Assembly: GCA_002784065.1 (NCBI GenBank)
Contig: PFJY01000101.1
Span: forward strand, 1-34,958
Reading direction: 5' to 3'
DNA length: 34,958 nt
Origin: Hydrogenophilales bacterium CG_4_10_14_3_um_filter_58_23
GTDB taxonomy: Bacteria > Pseudomonadota > Gammaproteobacteria > Burkholderiales > Sulfuricellaceae
Shown here: positions 1 to 8,766 of the stretch, in pieces
How the letters are laid out: every line of letters starts with the position of its first letter
How positions within the stretch are numbered: position 1 is the first letter of the stretch
Notes under the pieces: model-generated
Seen by the model: the letters and a program-made list of their open reading frames with translations, nothing else
Databases searched by the model: none
What the model was told of the DNA's origin: nothing
Program-made: the position numbers and the translations under genes

Positions 1-108
1 GGGCAGCAGCGTTATGAACAGCAGCAGCTTGAACGCAGCGTCGCCGCCCTTAAACGACGCGCTACAGCTTTGGGATTTACCATCACCACAGTCGCGTCGG
101 GGGCTTAA
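1..108 (+). other. Possible 3' tail of an upstream gene (frame 1)
   Basis: Reading frame 1 is open from the window edge to a TAA at 106-108. Its translation is rich in Gln, Arg and Leu (for example QQQLERSVAALKRRATALGF) and looks like a real helical C-terminus, somewhat like the tails of some transposases. It overlaps the first part of the next reading frame. If it is a true gene end, the nuclease gene must start later than 14. The evidence is compositional only and the assignment is weak. Confidence 0.25.
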
Positions 109-841
109 AAATAAGGCTGAACGAGTTTTGTTTCTTGTGAGCGATGGATTGGAGATTTCAAGCAATACCGCGATGAAAGAGATGTCGCCGGATCGTCAAC
201 TCCTGACAAAGACTCTCTGGATACATCGTGACAAGATGCGTAGGTTCTATAAAGAACTGACAGACTACAACAATGCCTTCAAGCCATTCGAATTGAGACA
301 TGATGGTTTTTATTTTAACTTGGACAATGCTGAGACAGCAAAAATCCAAGGCTACGGGCTGGATATGGCCTTTGACAACTGGCCTGATTTCGCCAAATAC
401 CTATCTGGCGGATGGTTTGAGGAATATGTTTATTTGCAATGCAAGCCCTACGAAGATATTGGCGTCATCCAGGACTTGTGCCTCAATGTCAAGTTGAACC
501 TGAAGCAAGAAAACACCTGGAGCCATTCTGCCTGGGGCGCTGAATACAACGAGCTTGATATTACATTCACCGACGGTTACTCGCTTTACATTGTGGAATG
601 CAAGGCGGGCAACGTAACGCAGGAACAGGTTATGAAGCTGCAAAACCTTGTGCGTTTTTACGGAGGCATAGAGGGCCGTGGCATTGTCGCCTGTTGTGTT
701 CCACCAAATACAGAATCGGCCAAGAAAAAGATCAAGGACGCGAGGCTGATGCTTTGGAGCGGAGGATCATTTTCAGAACAGCTCAAGGTGCTAATGAACG
801 GCATCTCAGAAAGTGCTAAATCAATAGGTGAATCCAGATGA
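14..841 (+). CDS. Card1/DUF1887-like PD-(D/E)XK nuclease, 5' end uncertain
   Basis: The C-terminal half carries a PD-(D/E)XK nuclease core like that of Card1/Can2 (DUF1887) proteins. Counting from the ATG at 14, I see GGWFEEYVY at about 132-140, NELDI at 179-183 and the ECK signature at 195-197, which together give the metal-binding Glu, Asp, Glu and Lys. The family cuts DNA, and often RNA, when a CARF domain binds cyclic oligoadenylate. Here a full CARF domain is not visible; only a short strand-helix stretch (RVLFLVSDGLE, about 37-47) recalls its beginning. The frame is open to the left edge, so the gene may be longer, or it may start at 173 or 182 after an insertion. Its stop overlaps the next start as ATGA, which makes it the first visible gene of an eight-gene operon. 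The nuclease call is good; activation by a cyclic nucleotide is unproven. Confidence 0.7.
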   Translation: MNSSSLNAASPPLNDALQLWDLPSPQSRRGLKNKAERVLFLVSDGLEISSNTAMKEMSPDRQLLTKTLWIHRDKMRRFYKELTDYNNAFKPFELRHDGFYFNLDNAETAKIQGYGLDMAFDNWPDFAKYLSGGWFEEYVYLQCKPYEDIGVIQDLCLNVKLNLKQENTWSHSAWGAEYNELDITFTDGYSLYIVECKAGNVTQEQVMKLQNLVRFYGGIEGRGIVACCVPPNTESAKKKIKDARLMLWSGGSFSEQLKVLMNGISESAKSIGESR

Positions 842-1308
842 CGCTCTACTTGGTTTGCGATATCTCCGGCGGCATGGGCGATGGCGGCAAGCCGTTCATC
901 ATGAGGACTGCCGTTATGGGCGTCGCTCAATGGGTGCGGTTCGGATACGGATGTGCGGAAATCAGATTGTGTGCTTGGGCGTGCGAAGCTCGACAGCTTC
1001 TGGACTGGAGAGCAAATAAAGAGTATCCGGTGGAACTGCTTGCTTGCAGTGGCACTTCAAATGTGAAGGCTTTGGTTCAATTGCTCGGAGAAAAGCCTGA
1101 CGGCAAAGTACTGCTTTTTTCTGACGGGTTCTGGTCGCGTGATGATGTGAGGACATTGAAGCGATGGAAAGAATGCCTGCCGCTGGACACGCTACGCATC
1201 ATCAAAATTGGCGCAGATGCCAATCCGCAACTCAAAGGACCGGATGTGTTCGCAGTGGAAGATTTTTTCGCAGCGCTGGACGGTTGGCTGGAAGGCGGCT
1301 CGGCATGA
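838..1308 (+). CDS. TerY-like von Willebrand factor A domain protein
   Basis: This 156-aa protein is essentially a single vWA domain. The MIDAS metal site is recognisable: DISGGM at 8-13 stands for the usual DxSGS, the SGTSN stretch near 71-75 supplies the Thr, and FSDGFW near 94-99 supplies the second Asp. The third residue of the first motif cluster is Met instead of Ser, so metal binding may be weakened. In TerY-P modules a vWA protein of this kind is encoded with a PP2C phosphatase and a kinase, and that is the arrangement here. It is thought to act as a phosphorylation-controlled scaffold, which is inference for this locus. The start overlaps the upstream stop by four bases and the stop overlaps the phosphatase start in the same way. 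Confidence 0.8.
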   Translation: MTLYLVCDISGGMGDGGKPFIMRTAVMGVAQWVRFGYGCAEIRLCAWACEARQLLDWRANKEYPVELLACSGTSNVKALVQLLGEKPDGKVLLFSDGFWSRDDVRTLKRWKECLPLDTLRIIKIGADANPQLKGPDVFAVEDFFAALDGWLEGGSA

Positions 1309-2024
1309 CACTCTGGAAGAGTTTTGGCGCAAGTGTCCGTGGCCCAGGACATGTCGCTACAGGTAAGCCAAACCAGGATGCGTGGGCATCGTTCCACTAT
1401 GCTTGGGGTGACGGTATTGTCATTTCCGACGGTCTAGGCTCGAAGCCGTTTTCCGACGTTGGGAGCGCTGCTGTGTGTCGTGCGGTGGTTTTTTCGGCCA
1501 ACGCCTGCCGCGATATAACTGAAATCGACCATAATTCTCTATCTAATTGTATAAAAACTAACTGGCTCTCCTTTATCACCCCGCTTGAACCACGCGATTG
1601 TGCCGCCACATGCCTGTTCGCGTTACGACTTGGAGATGGCGCAATCCATCTGGGCATGCTCGGCGACGGGTTGGCTGCCGCCGTCAAGGCTAATGGCACC
1701 ATCGTTCAGTTATCAGAGGACAAGTCGCAAGGATTTTCAAACATTACTGCCGCGCTTTCACCAAATACGTCCCCAAAGGACTGGCGATATTTGTTGTTGG
1801 CGGAAGAAGAGTGCGCCGCAGTCCTGCTCTGCACAGACGGTGTGGCTGACGATTTGGACAATATTGAGGGGTTTGTGAAGGGCTTTATCGAAGCACATCG
1901 TTCCCTTGCCGCTGTAAGTGCAAACCGCCATGTCCGCGAGATGCTCGAAAACTGGCCAACACCAAAGCACAGCGACGACAAGACCATCGTCTGCCTTTGC
2001 CGTGAGGATGTTACCCATGAATAA
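1305..2024 (+). CDS. PP2C-family serine/threonine protein phosphatase
   Basis: A 239-aa PPM/PP2C phosphatase. The ordered family motifs are present: GKPNQDAW near the N-terminus (metal Asp), VISDGLGS (second metal site), LGDGLAAAV, LCTDGVADDL and the C-terminal SDDKTIVCL, which carries the last metal-binding Asp pair. The enzyme removes phosphate from Ser/Thr residues using two Mn/Mg ions. I chose the ATG at 1305 because it overlaps the vWA stop (ATGA) and begins just before the conserved core; a longer open frame back to 1164 only reads through the vWA gene. It is expected to reverse the action of the adjacent kinase, with the vWA protein or the neighbouring ATPases as likely substrates (inference). 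Confidence 0.85.
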   Translation: MTLWKSFGASVRGPGHVATGKPNQDAWASFHYAWGDGIVISDGLGSKPFSDVGSAAVCRAVVFSANACRDITEIDHNSLSNCIKTNWLSFITPLEPRDCAATCLFALRLGDGAIHLGMLGDGLAAAVKANGTIVQLSEDKSQGFSNITAALSPNTSPKDWRYLLLAEEECAAVLLCTDGVADDLDNIEGFVKGFIEAHRSLAAVSANRHVREMLENWPTPKHSDDKTIVCLCREDVTHE

Positions 2025-3363
2025 AGATGAGAAACCCCAGTCATTGAAACCGCTTTCCGACGAATACGGCAATATGCACTACCTCGCCGATGAACTCGCC
2101 AGAGGTGGCCAGGGCGTGGTCTTTCGCACCAAAGACGCGGATTTGGCAGTCAAGCAACCGCTCGATACATCCGGCCAGCCCGACAAAAACGCCAACCTGC
2201 GCGACCGCTTTCAGAACATCCGCCTGTTGCCCATGCCACCCCGCATTCCGGTTTCCCTGCCTCTTGCCAACCTACGCGATGAGCCAGGTTATGTGATGCG
2301 CCTTTTGAGCGGGATGAAACCATTCGTCGTTTTCGATTTGGACGGCAGAACGAAGAAGGAACTGGAAGATCGGAAACCGGCGCTGGCCCAATGGCTTGCA
2401 GGGATTCCGGACAAAGAGATGGCGTTGCGGCTATTCCATTACTCCAGCACGGGTTCCACCCGCCGCCGCTTGTTCGCTCTCTCGAAATGCGCCTCCATCC
2501 TCGCCCGTCTCCACAGTGCAGGATTGGTTTATGGTGACATTTCGACAAACAATGCGTTCATCGGAGAAGGCTCTTCCCGCGAGGTCTGGTTGATTGACGC
2601 CGACAATATGCGTTTTGAGCTGTTGAGCGGCGGTATCTCTGTCTATACGCCGGGTTACGGTGCGCCGGAAGTCGTGCGCGGAACCGATTCGGCTCGCCCA
2701 CGCTCGGATTGCTGGGCATTCGCGGTGATGGCATTCAAAACACTGGCGCTCTGTCATCCGTTCATCGGAAAAAAGGTGCTTGAACCCGATGACGATGAAG
2801 GCGGCTGGGATGCCGAGCCGGTATCGGATGGCGCTCCCGCCGATTTGGACGAACAGGCATACGCTGGTTATTTGCCTTTCGTTGATGACGAGGAGGATGA
2901 TTCGAACGAGGGCGTTGACGGCCTTCCTCGCGCATTGGTTGCGACACCGGGGTTACGCCGCATTTTCCAGGAAACATTCGGCGCTGGCAGAGATCAACAG
3001 CACTGTCGCCCGGCGATGGCGTTCTGGGCACTGGAACTCGCCAAGGCATTCGACCACACACTGGAATGCCCCGAATGCAAAATGAGCTTCTATGCTGACG
3101 ATCACGAAAGCTGCCCTTATTGTGGCGAAGAACGCCCCGCATTCATTCGCGTAAAAACTTCGCGTTGGGAAATTCTGATTCCGAGTAGCACCACGGAGGC
3201 TGCGCTTCCGCATCGTCTTTTTCACCCTTTTTCGTTCGAGCATAACGACGACACAGAATACGAGGCTGCCTTGGACTTCACTGCAAAAACCGCATTTCCC
3301 ATTCGGGGTACAAAGGCTTTTCCAGACAAGCTGACCTTCGGGTTTGTGGGAGTTGGACAATGA
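2017..3363 (+). CDS. Serine/threonine protein kinase with C-terminal zinc ribbon
   Basis: A 448-aa protein. The kinase fold is shown by a glycine loop (GGQGVVF), the ATP-anchoring Lys in LAVKQP, a catalytic loop VYGDISTNN near 171-180 in which the Asp and Asn are kept but the usual His-Arg is Tyr-Gly, and DAD in place of DFG near 193-197. A very acidic insert lies around 255-305. At about 351-372 two CxxC pairs (CPEC and CPYC) form a zinc ribbon. The start at 2017 is preceded by GAGG nine bases upstream and overlaps the phosphatase end by eight bases; the open frame back to 1918 is not used. The non-RD catalytic loop suggests it is not switched on by ordinary activation-loop phosphorylation. 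With the vWA and PP2C genes it completes a TerY-P triad. Confidence 0.85.
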   Translation: MNKDEKPQSLKPLSDEYGNMHYLADELARGGQGVVFRTKDADLAVKQPLDTSGQPDKNANLRDRFQNIRLLPMPPRIPVSLPLANLRDEPGYVMRLLSGMKPFVVFDLDGRTKKELEDRKPALAQWLAGIPDKEMALRLFHYSSTGSTRRRLFALSKCASILARLHSAGLVYGDISTNNAFIGEGSSREVWLIDADNMRFELLSGGISVYTPGYGAPEVVRGTDSARPRSDCWAFAVMAFKTLALCHPFIGKKVLEPDDDEGGWDAEPVSDGAPADLDEQAYAGYLPFVDDEEDDSNEGVDGLPRALVATPGLRRIFQETFGAGRDQQHCRPAMAFWALELAKAFDHTLECPECKMSFYADDHESCPYCGEERPAFIRVKTSRWEILIPSSTTEAALPHRLFHPFSFEHNDDTEYEAALDFTAKTAFPIRGTKAFPDKLTFGFVGVGQ

Positions 3364-6300
3364 AGTTCCAGGATATTCCCGCCGACATCATGATCATTCG
3401 CGTCAAGCGGAATGACAACGCATCGGTGGCTCTGCAAGAACAAACCGTCTTTTCGGTTGAAGGCTGCTCATCTCACCCGGATGAATTTGAAATTCGCTTG
3501 AGGGATTTCCTTGTTTTCGTGCGGCCTGTTGTCGCCTCTGATATCCGCCGTCTTAACGCCGAACTCGCCAGCGGGCGCGCCCTGCTTGCGCAACTTGCCA
3601 ATCCCGCTGCCGACGGCAGTATCGAACTACAGGTCGCTTTTTTCACGGGCGAGTGCCTTGAGATGGGCGATGCCGAAATCGGTGTGGATGAGTATGTGGA
3701 AAATGCAATGGCAAGAATTGAGCCAGACAAGTATCTGCTCAAGGGTAAACAACTTTACGAGAGGCTTAACCAACTCTGCTGTTTCCAACAAGGCGACAAT
3801 TCGTTCTTCTTTTTGACTGCTGGCCCGGCCATTGATGAAGAGTTGAAACCGGCAAAAGTCGCAAAAAAGCAGAAGAATGACCCTGCTATAGAAGGGCTTG
3901 ATGAGCTAGGAGATTCGGGAGAGGATGACGAGCCATGTACAGTTTTTGGTAATGCGACCCACACGCCAAAAACAGATCCAACCCGCAAAAATTCCTTTTG
4001 TGTCACCGGCTATGGCATCCGCTTCGTAGCCACCGTAACCCCTCTTCCAGATGGTAACCCCATCTTTCTTGCCTCGCGCTTAAGCACGCACCACAACGAA
4101 CCCGACCGCGCCCTGCGTCTAGCCAAAGGGAGACTCTGCTTTGTCGATTGGACGCAGGCAGGGCAAGTCCAAATCCTCGCGAAAGCGCAAATGACCGCGC
4201 TTACCCAGGATGACGGCAGTTATCTGAAAAAGTGGGACGAGTTTGGTGATCTGGAAGGCGAGCTTTTACTCAAACACGCCCGTGATGTTGGTACGTTGCA
4301 GTATTCCGATATGGAACAGAAACGGGACGGTACGGTCTGCGTTCTCATTTCCCAAGTCTCCGATTCGGCTTTAAAAGCATTGGCAAATGGCTGCGTGCCT
4401 GAAATTGAGGTCGTTGATGAGCCGCCAGATTACTTAAAGGATAAAACACTGACCTTCAAGCAGTTTGTGGAAGGCATTGAGAAATCAGCGGAAGTCGACA
4501 ATCTCATCGAAGAAAGCGTGCAGCGTGATGCAAAGACATATTTCAAGGTGTCCGACTTTGACAAGGAAACCAGCACGCTAACGCTCAATACAGAAAATTT
4601 GCCAAAAGAATCCGGCACACTCGTTCTTTCGCTTGCTGGGGAGATTACTCAAATCAAGCGCCGGATAGCTGCGCGCCAAGCGATTCTGGAAGGACGCGCT
4701 GCCAATCCCCAGTTGGGACTGCTGATTGAGGAAAAGGGGAAAATCGCACCCACCCGCCCGCCACAAAAAGTTCAGCGACTTACGGCTTTTGTACGTGAAA
4801 AAATCTTCCGCAACCCTCCGACCATTATGCAAGAAAAGGCCATTGAGATTGCCTTGAATACCCCTGATATCGCGCTCATCCAAGGGCCACCCGGCACAGG
4901 AAAAACCACTGTCATTGCCGCGATCCTCGAATGCCTGAACGTGTTGGCTGACAAGCGCGGTGCGAGCATCAAAGGTCAAGTACTGCTAACGGGGTTTCAG
5001 CATGATGCGGTTGAGAATATGATCGAGCGACTCTCGCTCAACAGCATCCCTGTACCGAAATTCGGCAAGCGGTCTGGAGCCAAGGATGATGATTTCAGTG
5101 CCTTTGAGCGCAATCTTGAAGATTGGTGCGTGAAACTCGCCGCCGACCTCCGCGAGCGAAATCCACAGATTGCCGAAATTGAGCAGGAAACAGAAATCAA
5201 GAACCTGTGCCTGCAATATATACAGGCACCGACGCGTGCGCTGGCAGCAGATCTCGCTGGGAAAATTGCCTCACTTGGTGTTTCTAAACTTGGTGAAGAT
5301 GGTGCGAGACAGGCAGCAAATCTGGCGAAGACTCTATTGCTAGAGGAAAAACTCAATCTCGATTCAAATCAGTGGATCGATGCTACACGCCGCCTTCGCA
5401 TCCGTCCCGAAAGTTTTGCCGACGACGGCCCTGAGAGGGCTGCCGATGCGTTGGATGATCTGCGCGATGCTCTTGCAAAGGACGAACACAACTTACTGGA
5501 CAAGGCCAGCCTGTGGCGCACTGAAGATGGAACCCCACCATTCCTGAAAGAATTGGCGGCACTAAAGAAGGCGCTCCTCGCCCGCTTTGTAGCACCTCCC
5601 GTATTTCGCGTGGAAAAACAAAACGACGAAGTTATTGCGCTGGCGGAATTTTCCATCAAGCGCATAAAAGCTGCAGGGTACTCAGCCAAGGACAGGAAAT
5701 CCGCCGCGCTGGCCGAGTTTTTGGCTGAACTTGAAAGCAACCCCTGTGGAATGATGAATGCGGTGTCCGATTACAGCTTTGCCTTTGCCGCTACCTGCCA
5801 GCAAAGCGTGAACCGGGGGATGCAAATCCAGAAAGGCATCACAGGGCGCGATGTCAATGAGAACCAGAAAGAGATGGAATACGAGTTTGTGATCGTAGAC
5901 GAGGCGGCCCGTGTTTCGCCCCGCGACCTGATGGTGCCAATGGCGCAAGGCAAGCGCATCATACTGGTCGGCGATCATCGGCAGTTGCCGCACATCATTG
6001 ACGATGAGGTTGCCAGCCAGATGGAGACGGGTGAGACAGGGCAGGAAGAAGCCGACTGGCTCGAAAAATCAATGTTCCAGTATTTGTTCTCCACCCGTCT
6101 GAAAACGCTGGAAGAAGGCGACGGCATCATTCGCCGCGTCACACTCGACAGGCAATATCGTATGCACCCGCTGCTGGGTGGCTTTATCAGCCGCAACTTC
6201 TACGAACGCTTCGACCCGACGGAAAAATTCGGTTCCGGGCGGCCCGCGAGTGACTTCGCCCACAAGCTGCCCAACACGGACGGCAAACCCGCCGTATGGA

Positions 6301-6815
6301 TGGATGTGCCAGCTCAGAAAGGTAGGCACCAGAAGGTCGGGACCAGTTGGACGCGCCCTGCTGAAGCAACCGCCATTGTTCGCCAGTTGCAGGCGTGGAT
6401 GACTTCTGACGCGGGAAAGAATCTCTCTTTCGGTGTGATTTCGTTCTACAAAGCGCAGGCCGAACTGATCGAGAAGCAACTCGGTAATATCACTGATGAC
6501 GACAAGAAACTGCGCATCGGCACGGTGGACTCCTTTCAGGGCATGGAATTTGATGTCGTATTCTTGTCTATGGTCAGAACCTTTCCGCAAAACTGGAAGC
6601 CCAAGGACGATGACCGAGAAAAGCAAGCAAGAGGTCTGTTCGGTCACCTCTGCCTCTACAACAGGCTGAACGTCTCGATGAGTCGCCAGAGGAAACTGCT
6701 GGTCGTGGTAGGTGATTCGGGTTTGCTGCAAAGTAACCTTGCTGCCGAGTTCGTGCCGGGATTGGTGGATTTTCTCGAACTCTGCCGGGAACAAGGAGCT
6801 GTGCTGCCATGCTGA
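3360..6815 (+). CDS. Superfamily 1 helicase, UPF1/Dna2-like
   Basis: This 1151-aa protein has about 490 unrecognised N-terminal residues followed by an SF1 helicase core. Walker A is GPPGTGKTT near 508-516; motif II is VDEAARV near 846-852, followed by GDHRQLPH (motif III, about 871). RQYRMHP, GTVDSFQGMEFD (about 1054, motif V) and NVSMSRQRK (about 1103, motif VI) complete the set. These are the motifs of the UPF1/Dna2/SMUBP branch, which unwinds DNA or RNA 5' to 3'. The roughly 330 residues between motifs Ia and II are a large insertion and probably form accessory domains. The gene starts at an ATGA overlap with the kinase and ends overlapping the next gene by seven bases. In this operon it is the likely nucleic-acid translocase. 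Confidence 0.9.
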   Translation: MKFQDIPADIMIIRVKRNDNASVALQEQTVFSVEGCSSHPDEFEIRLRDFLVFVRPVVASDIRRLNAELASGRALLAQLANPAADGSIELQVAFFTGECLEMGDAEIGVDEYVENAMARIEPDKYLLKGKQLYERLNQLCCFQQGDNSFFFLTAGPAIDEELKPAKVAKKQKNDPAIEGLDELGDSGEDDEPCTVFGNATHTPKTDPTRKNSFCVTGYGIRFVATVTPLPDGNPIFLASRLSTHHNEPDRALRLAKGRLCFVDWTQAGQVQILAKAQMTALTQDDGSYLKKWDEFGDLEGELLLKHARDVGTLQYSDMEQKRDGTVCVLISQVSDSALKALANGCVPEIEVVDEPPDYLKDKTLTFKQFVEGIEKSAEVDNLIEESVQRDAKTYFKVSDFDKETSTLTLNTENLPKESGTLVLSLAGEITQIKRRIAARQAILEGRAANPQLGLLIEEKGKIAPTRPPQKVQRLTAFVREKIFRNPPTIMQEKAIEIALNTPDIALIQGPPGTGKTTVIAAILECLNVLADKRGASIKGQVLLTGFQHDAVENMIERLSLNSIPVPKFGKRSGAKDDDFSAFERNLEDWCVKLAADLRERNPQIAEIEQETEIKNLCLQYIQAPTRALAADLAGKIASLGVSKLGEDGARQAANLAKTLLLEEKLNLDSNQWIDATRRLRIRPESFADDGPERAADALDDLRDALAKDEHNLLDKASLWRTEDGTPPFLKELAALKKALLARFVAPPVFRVEKQNDEVIALAEFSIKRIKAAGYSAKDRKSAALAEFLAELESNPCGMMNAVSDYSFAFAATCQQSVNRGMQIQKGITGRDVNENQKEMEYEFVIVDEAARVSPRDLMVPMAQGKRIILVGDHRQLPHIIDDEVASQMETGETGQEEADWLEKSMFQYLFSTRLKTLEEGDGIIRRVTLDRQYRMHPLLGGFISRNFYERFDPTEKFGSGRPASDFAHKLPNTDGKPAVWMDVPAQKGRHQKVGTSWTRPAEATAIVRQLQAWMTSDAGKNLSFGVISFYKAQAELIEKQLGNITDDDKKLRIGTVDSFQGMEFDVVFLSMVRTFPQNWKPKDDDREKQARGLFGHLCLYNRLNVSMSRQRKLLVVVGDSGLLQSNLAAEFVPGLVDFLELCREQGAVLPC

Positions 6816-8764
6816 AACTCATGGATTACGGCCAACCCAATCCCTTCGGTGGCATCATCGGCAGGCCGCGCAACCTCGCATGGCCGGTAAACGCCTATCG
6901 CGTGACATTACCGAGAACACTCAACGATGGCGATGGCCTGAACCCGTTCGAGCGCGTCGTCCTAAAGCTCCTTGATGCAGTCGGCGTTATGGATGCCCGC
7001 GCGCTTGCGGATGAGACGCGTATTCCGCTCGATTTGGTCAAAAGCATACTCCTGCGGCTGCAGGATAAGGCATTGATTGACGATCATAACGCCATCATTG
7101 AGCAGGAGTGCAACGGCAGTGAGGGCTGGGAAGATCATGCCCCGGTGTTCGGAACCGCGCTGTTATTTCGAGAACTCGCAACCGGGAAAATACTTCCGTT
7201 TCTGCATTGGCTTGACGACACCAATCCTTTGCGAATAAATGAAGGCGAGGAAAAGCAATTCCGTTCAATCCACTGGAACAATGTCCACAAGAAAAACACG
7301 CCCACACAGCGCGATGTTATCAATGCACTACGGGCAATGAAGAGGCGGTTGGCGGCGGTTGGCAGAGACGAAAAAATGCCTGCCGTCCAGCAGATCACTA
7401 TTTCAAATTTACCTGAGATATACCAACTCAACTGCCCCATTGCCATTCAGAAAAGTGACGCAGAATTCCGCATTGCGGACCCGTTCGGCAACGGATTCTC
7501 CCTGACTCTTGAAAAGGCATTCGAGCAGTTGCTTGAGCAAGACGACAAACTTTTCGGCTGGCTGGATGATTGGAAACTGTTATTGCGCAGTCCCCATACG
7601 CAGAAACAGAACGAAAAATCGAAAGAACCGTTTGATAGCGAAGCCAATTGGCAGCGCTATCCAAAGCTCATTGCCAATTTGCGTCCATCGCGGAACATGT
7701 CGTTTTGCTCTATTGCTCAAATCTATGCATCAATCGAATGGGCGCTGTTCTACGCCTGTTGCCACCATCCTTTTGAACATGTCATTACGAGACTCAAACT
7801 CACCGCACAGGCGGAGCATTCTGCGCTACTTGCGAAAGCAGCAGAAAAAGCCGGGCTTGCGCCGCCGAATTTTGGTTTCAGGCCGATTCGGGAGGGAAAG
7901 TTAATTGATTTCCAAAACGGAAAAACGGAGTTGGAGACAGTTCTCGCCATCGCCATTTTTCAGGCAAGCAGCGACGAATCGCATCCAATGCTCCGCATCG
8001 CGGCATCTCACACCAATTTCATTGACCGCCTTCTTGACATTAAGAATAAGCGAGGCGAGAAAGCGCACGGCAAGGGCGGGGCCGACGCACAGGAGAAAGA
8101 GTTTTCTGAAGACCCGTTCATGCGTGAAATCATTCACAAGCTTGTGCCGGAGATCGTGTTCGCAGACACCCCCGTTGCCGCGTTGGATAAAGATGTCCGC
8201 GCGGATTCCCTGCTGGACGCTCGTGCTAGCATTCAGAATGAATTCGGGTTCAAGGCCTTCAATCGCCTTGGCGCAAACCTGCAAGAGCGGCTGGTTCATG
8301 CGGAACGTTTCTGGCTGTCTTGCGAGAGCGACGACGATGCACTCGGTTTTGTCAGTGATCTTTATGCTGCTGTTCAATCGCTATTCGGAATGGCCTTGAC
8401 TGGCAAACTGCCACCCGATGTTGACGATACGGAACTCATCAAAATGGCTGAAAAAAAAGCGGTTGACGCAGCTCTCTGCAAGGCATTTCCGGACAACCTG
8501 AACAGGGTAAAACCGTCGGCCATTCGCCTGACCTTGCAGGGTTCGAGCCAAACACTCGGGGCCTGCGTCATCACATTTCTGCTCATGGCCGACGACGATA
8601 CCCTGAGTACGCTCTCGGAGTCGCAACCCTCTTTCGTGAACGACATGGCGAACATCATTTCAAAACGCGGTCACGGTAACGAGCCGTTACCTTTGCCCAA
8701 GGACGATATTGCAATACTTCGCAAATCAGCCTTCACAACTATCAAAACACTCATTGAGGCGTGA
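6809..8764 (+). CDS. Unknown protein with winged-helix N-terminus and HEPN-like motif
   Basis: I do not recognise the family of this 651-aa protein. Residues about 45-95 (FERVVLKLLDAVGVMDARAL onward) have the spacing of a winged-helix domain. The rest is mostly helical. A stretch KNKRGEKAHGKG around 412-423 resembles the RNxxxxH signature of Abi_C-type HEPN RNases, with R415 and H420 separated by four residues and the typical following Gly-Lys-Gly; the residue where Abi_C proteins usually have Arg is Lys. If genuine, this would be an RNA-cutting effector. No membrane segment or signal peptide is seen. The gene is locked between the helicase and the AAA+ gene by short overlaps. An A8 tract lies at 8451-8458. 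The HEPN reading is inference. Confidence 0.6.
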   Translation: MLKLMDYGQPNPFGGIIGRPRNLAWPVNAYRVTLPRTLNDGDGLNPFERVVLKLLDAVGVMDARALADETRIPLDLVKSILLRLQDKALIDDHNAIIEQECNGSEGWEDHAPVFGTALLFRELATGKILPFLHWLDDTNPLRINEGEEKQFRSIHWNNVHKKNTPTQRDVINALRAMKRRLAAVGRDEKMPAVQQITISNLPEIYQLNCPIAIQKSDAEFRIADPFGNGFSLTLEKAFEQLLEQDDKLFGWLDDWKLLLRSPHTQKQNEKSKEPFDSEANWQRYPKLIANLRPSRNMSFCSIAQIYASIEWALFYACCHHPFEHVITRLKLTAQAEHSALLAKAAEKAGLAPPNFGFRPIREGKLIDFQNGKTELETVLAIAIFQASSDESHPMLRIAASHTNFIDRLLDIKNKRGEKAHGKGGADAQEKEFSEDPFMREIIHKLVPEIVFADTPVAALDKDVRADSLLDARASIQNEFGFKAFNRLGANLQERLVHAERFWLSCESDDDALGFVSDLYAAVQSLFGMALTGKLPPDVDDTELIKMAEKKAVDAALCKAFPDNLNRVKPSAIRLTLQGSSQTLGACVITFLLMADDDTLSTLSESQPSFVNDMANIISKRGHGNEPLPLPKDDIAILRKSAFTTIKTLIEA

Positions 8765-8766
8765 AC

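Noticed and set aside
6069-6794. 241-codon minus-strand frame inside the helicase gene
   Set aside because: It is antisense to the conserved helicase motifs, which establish the plus-strand reading.
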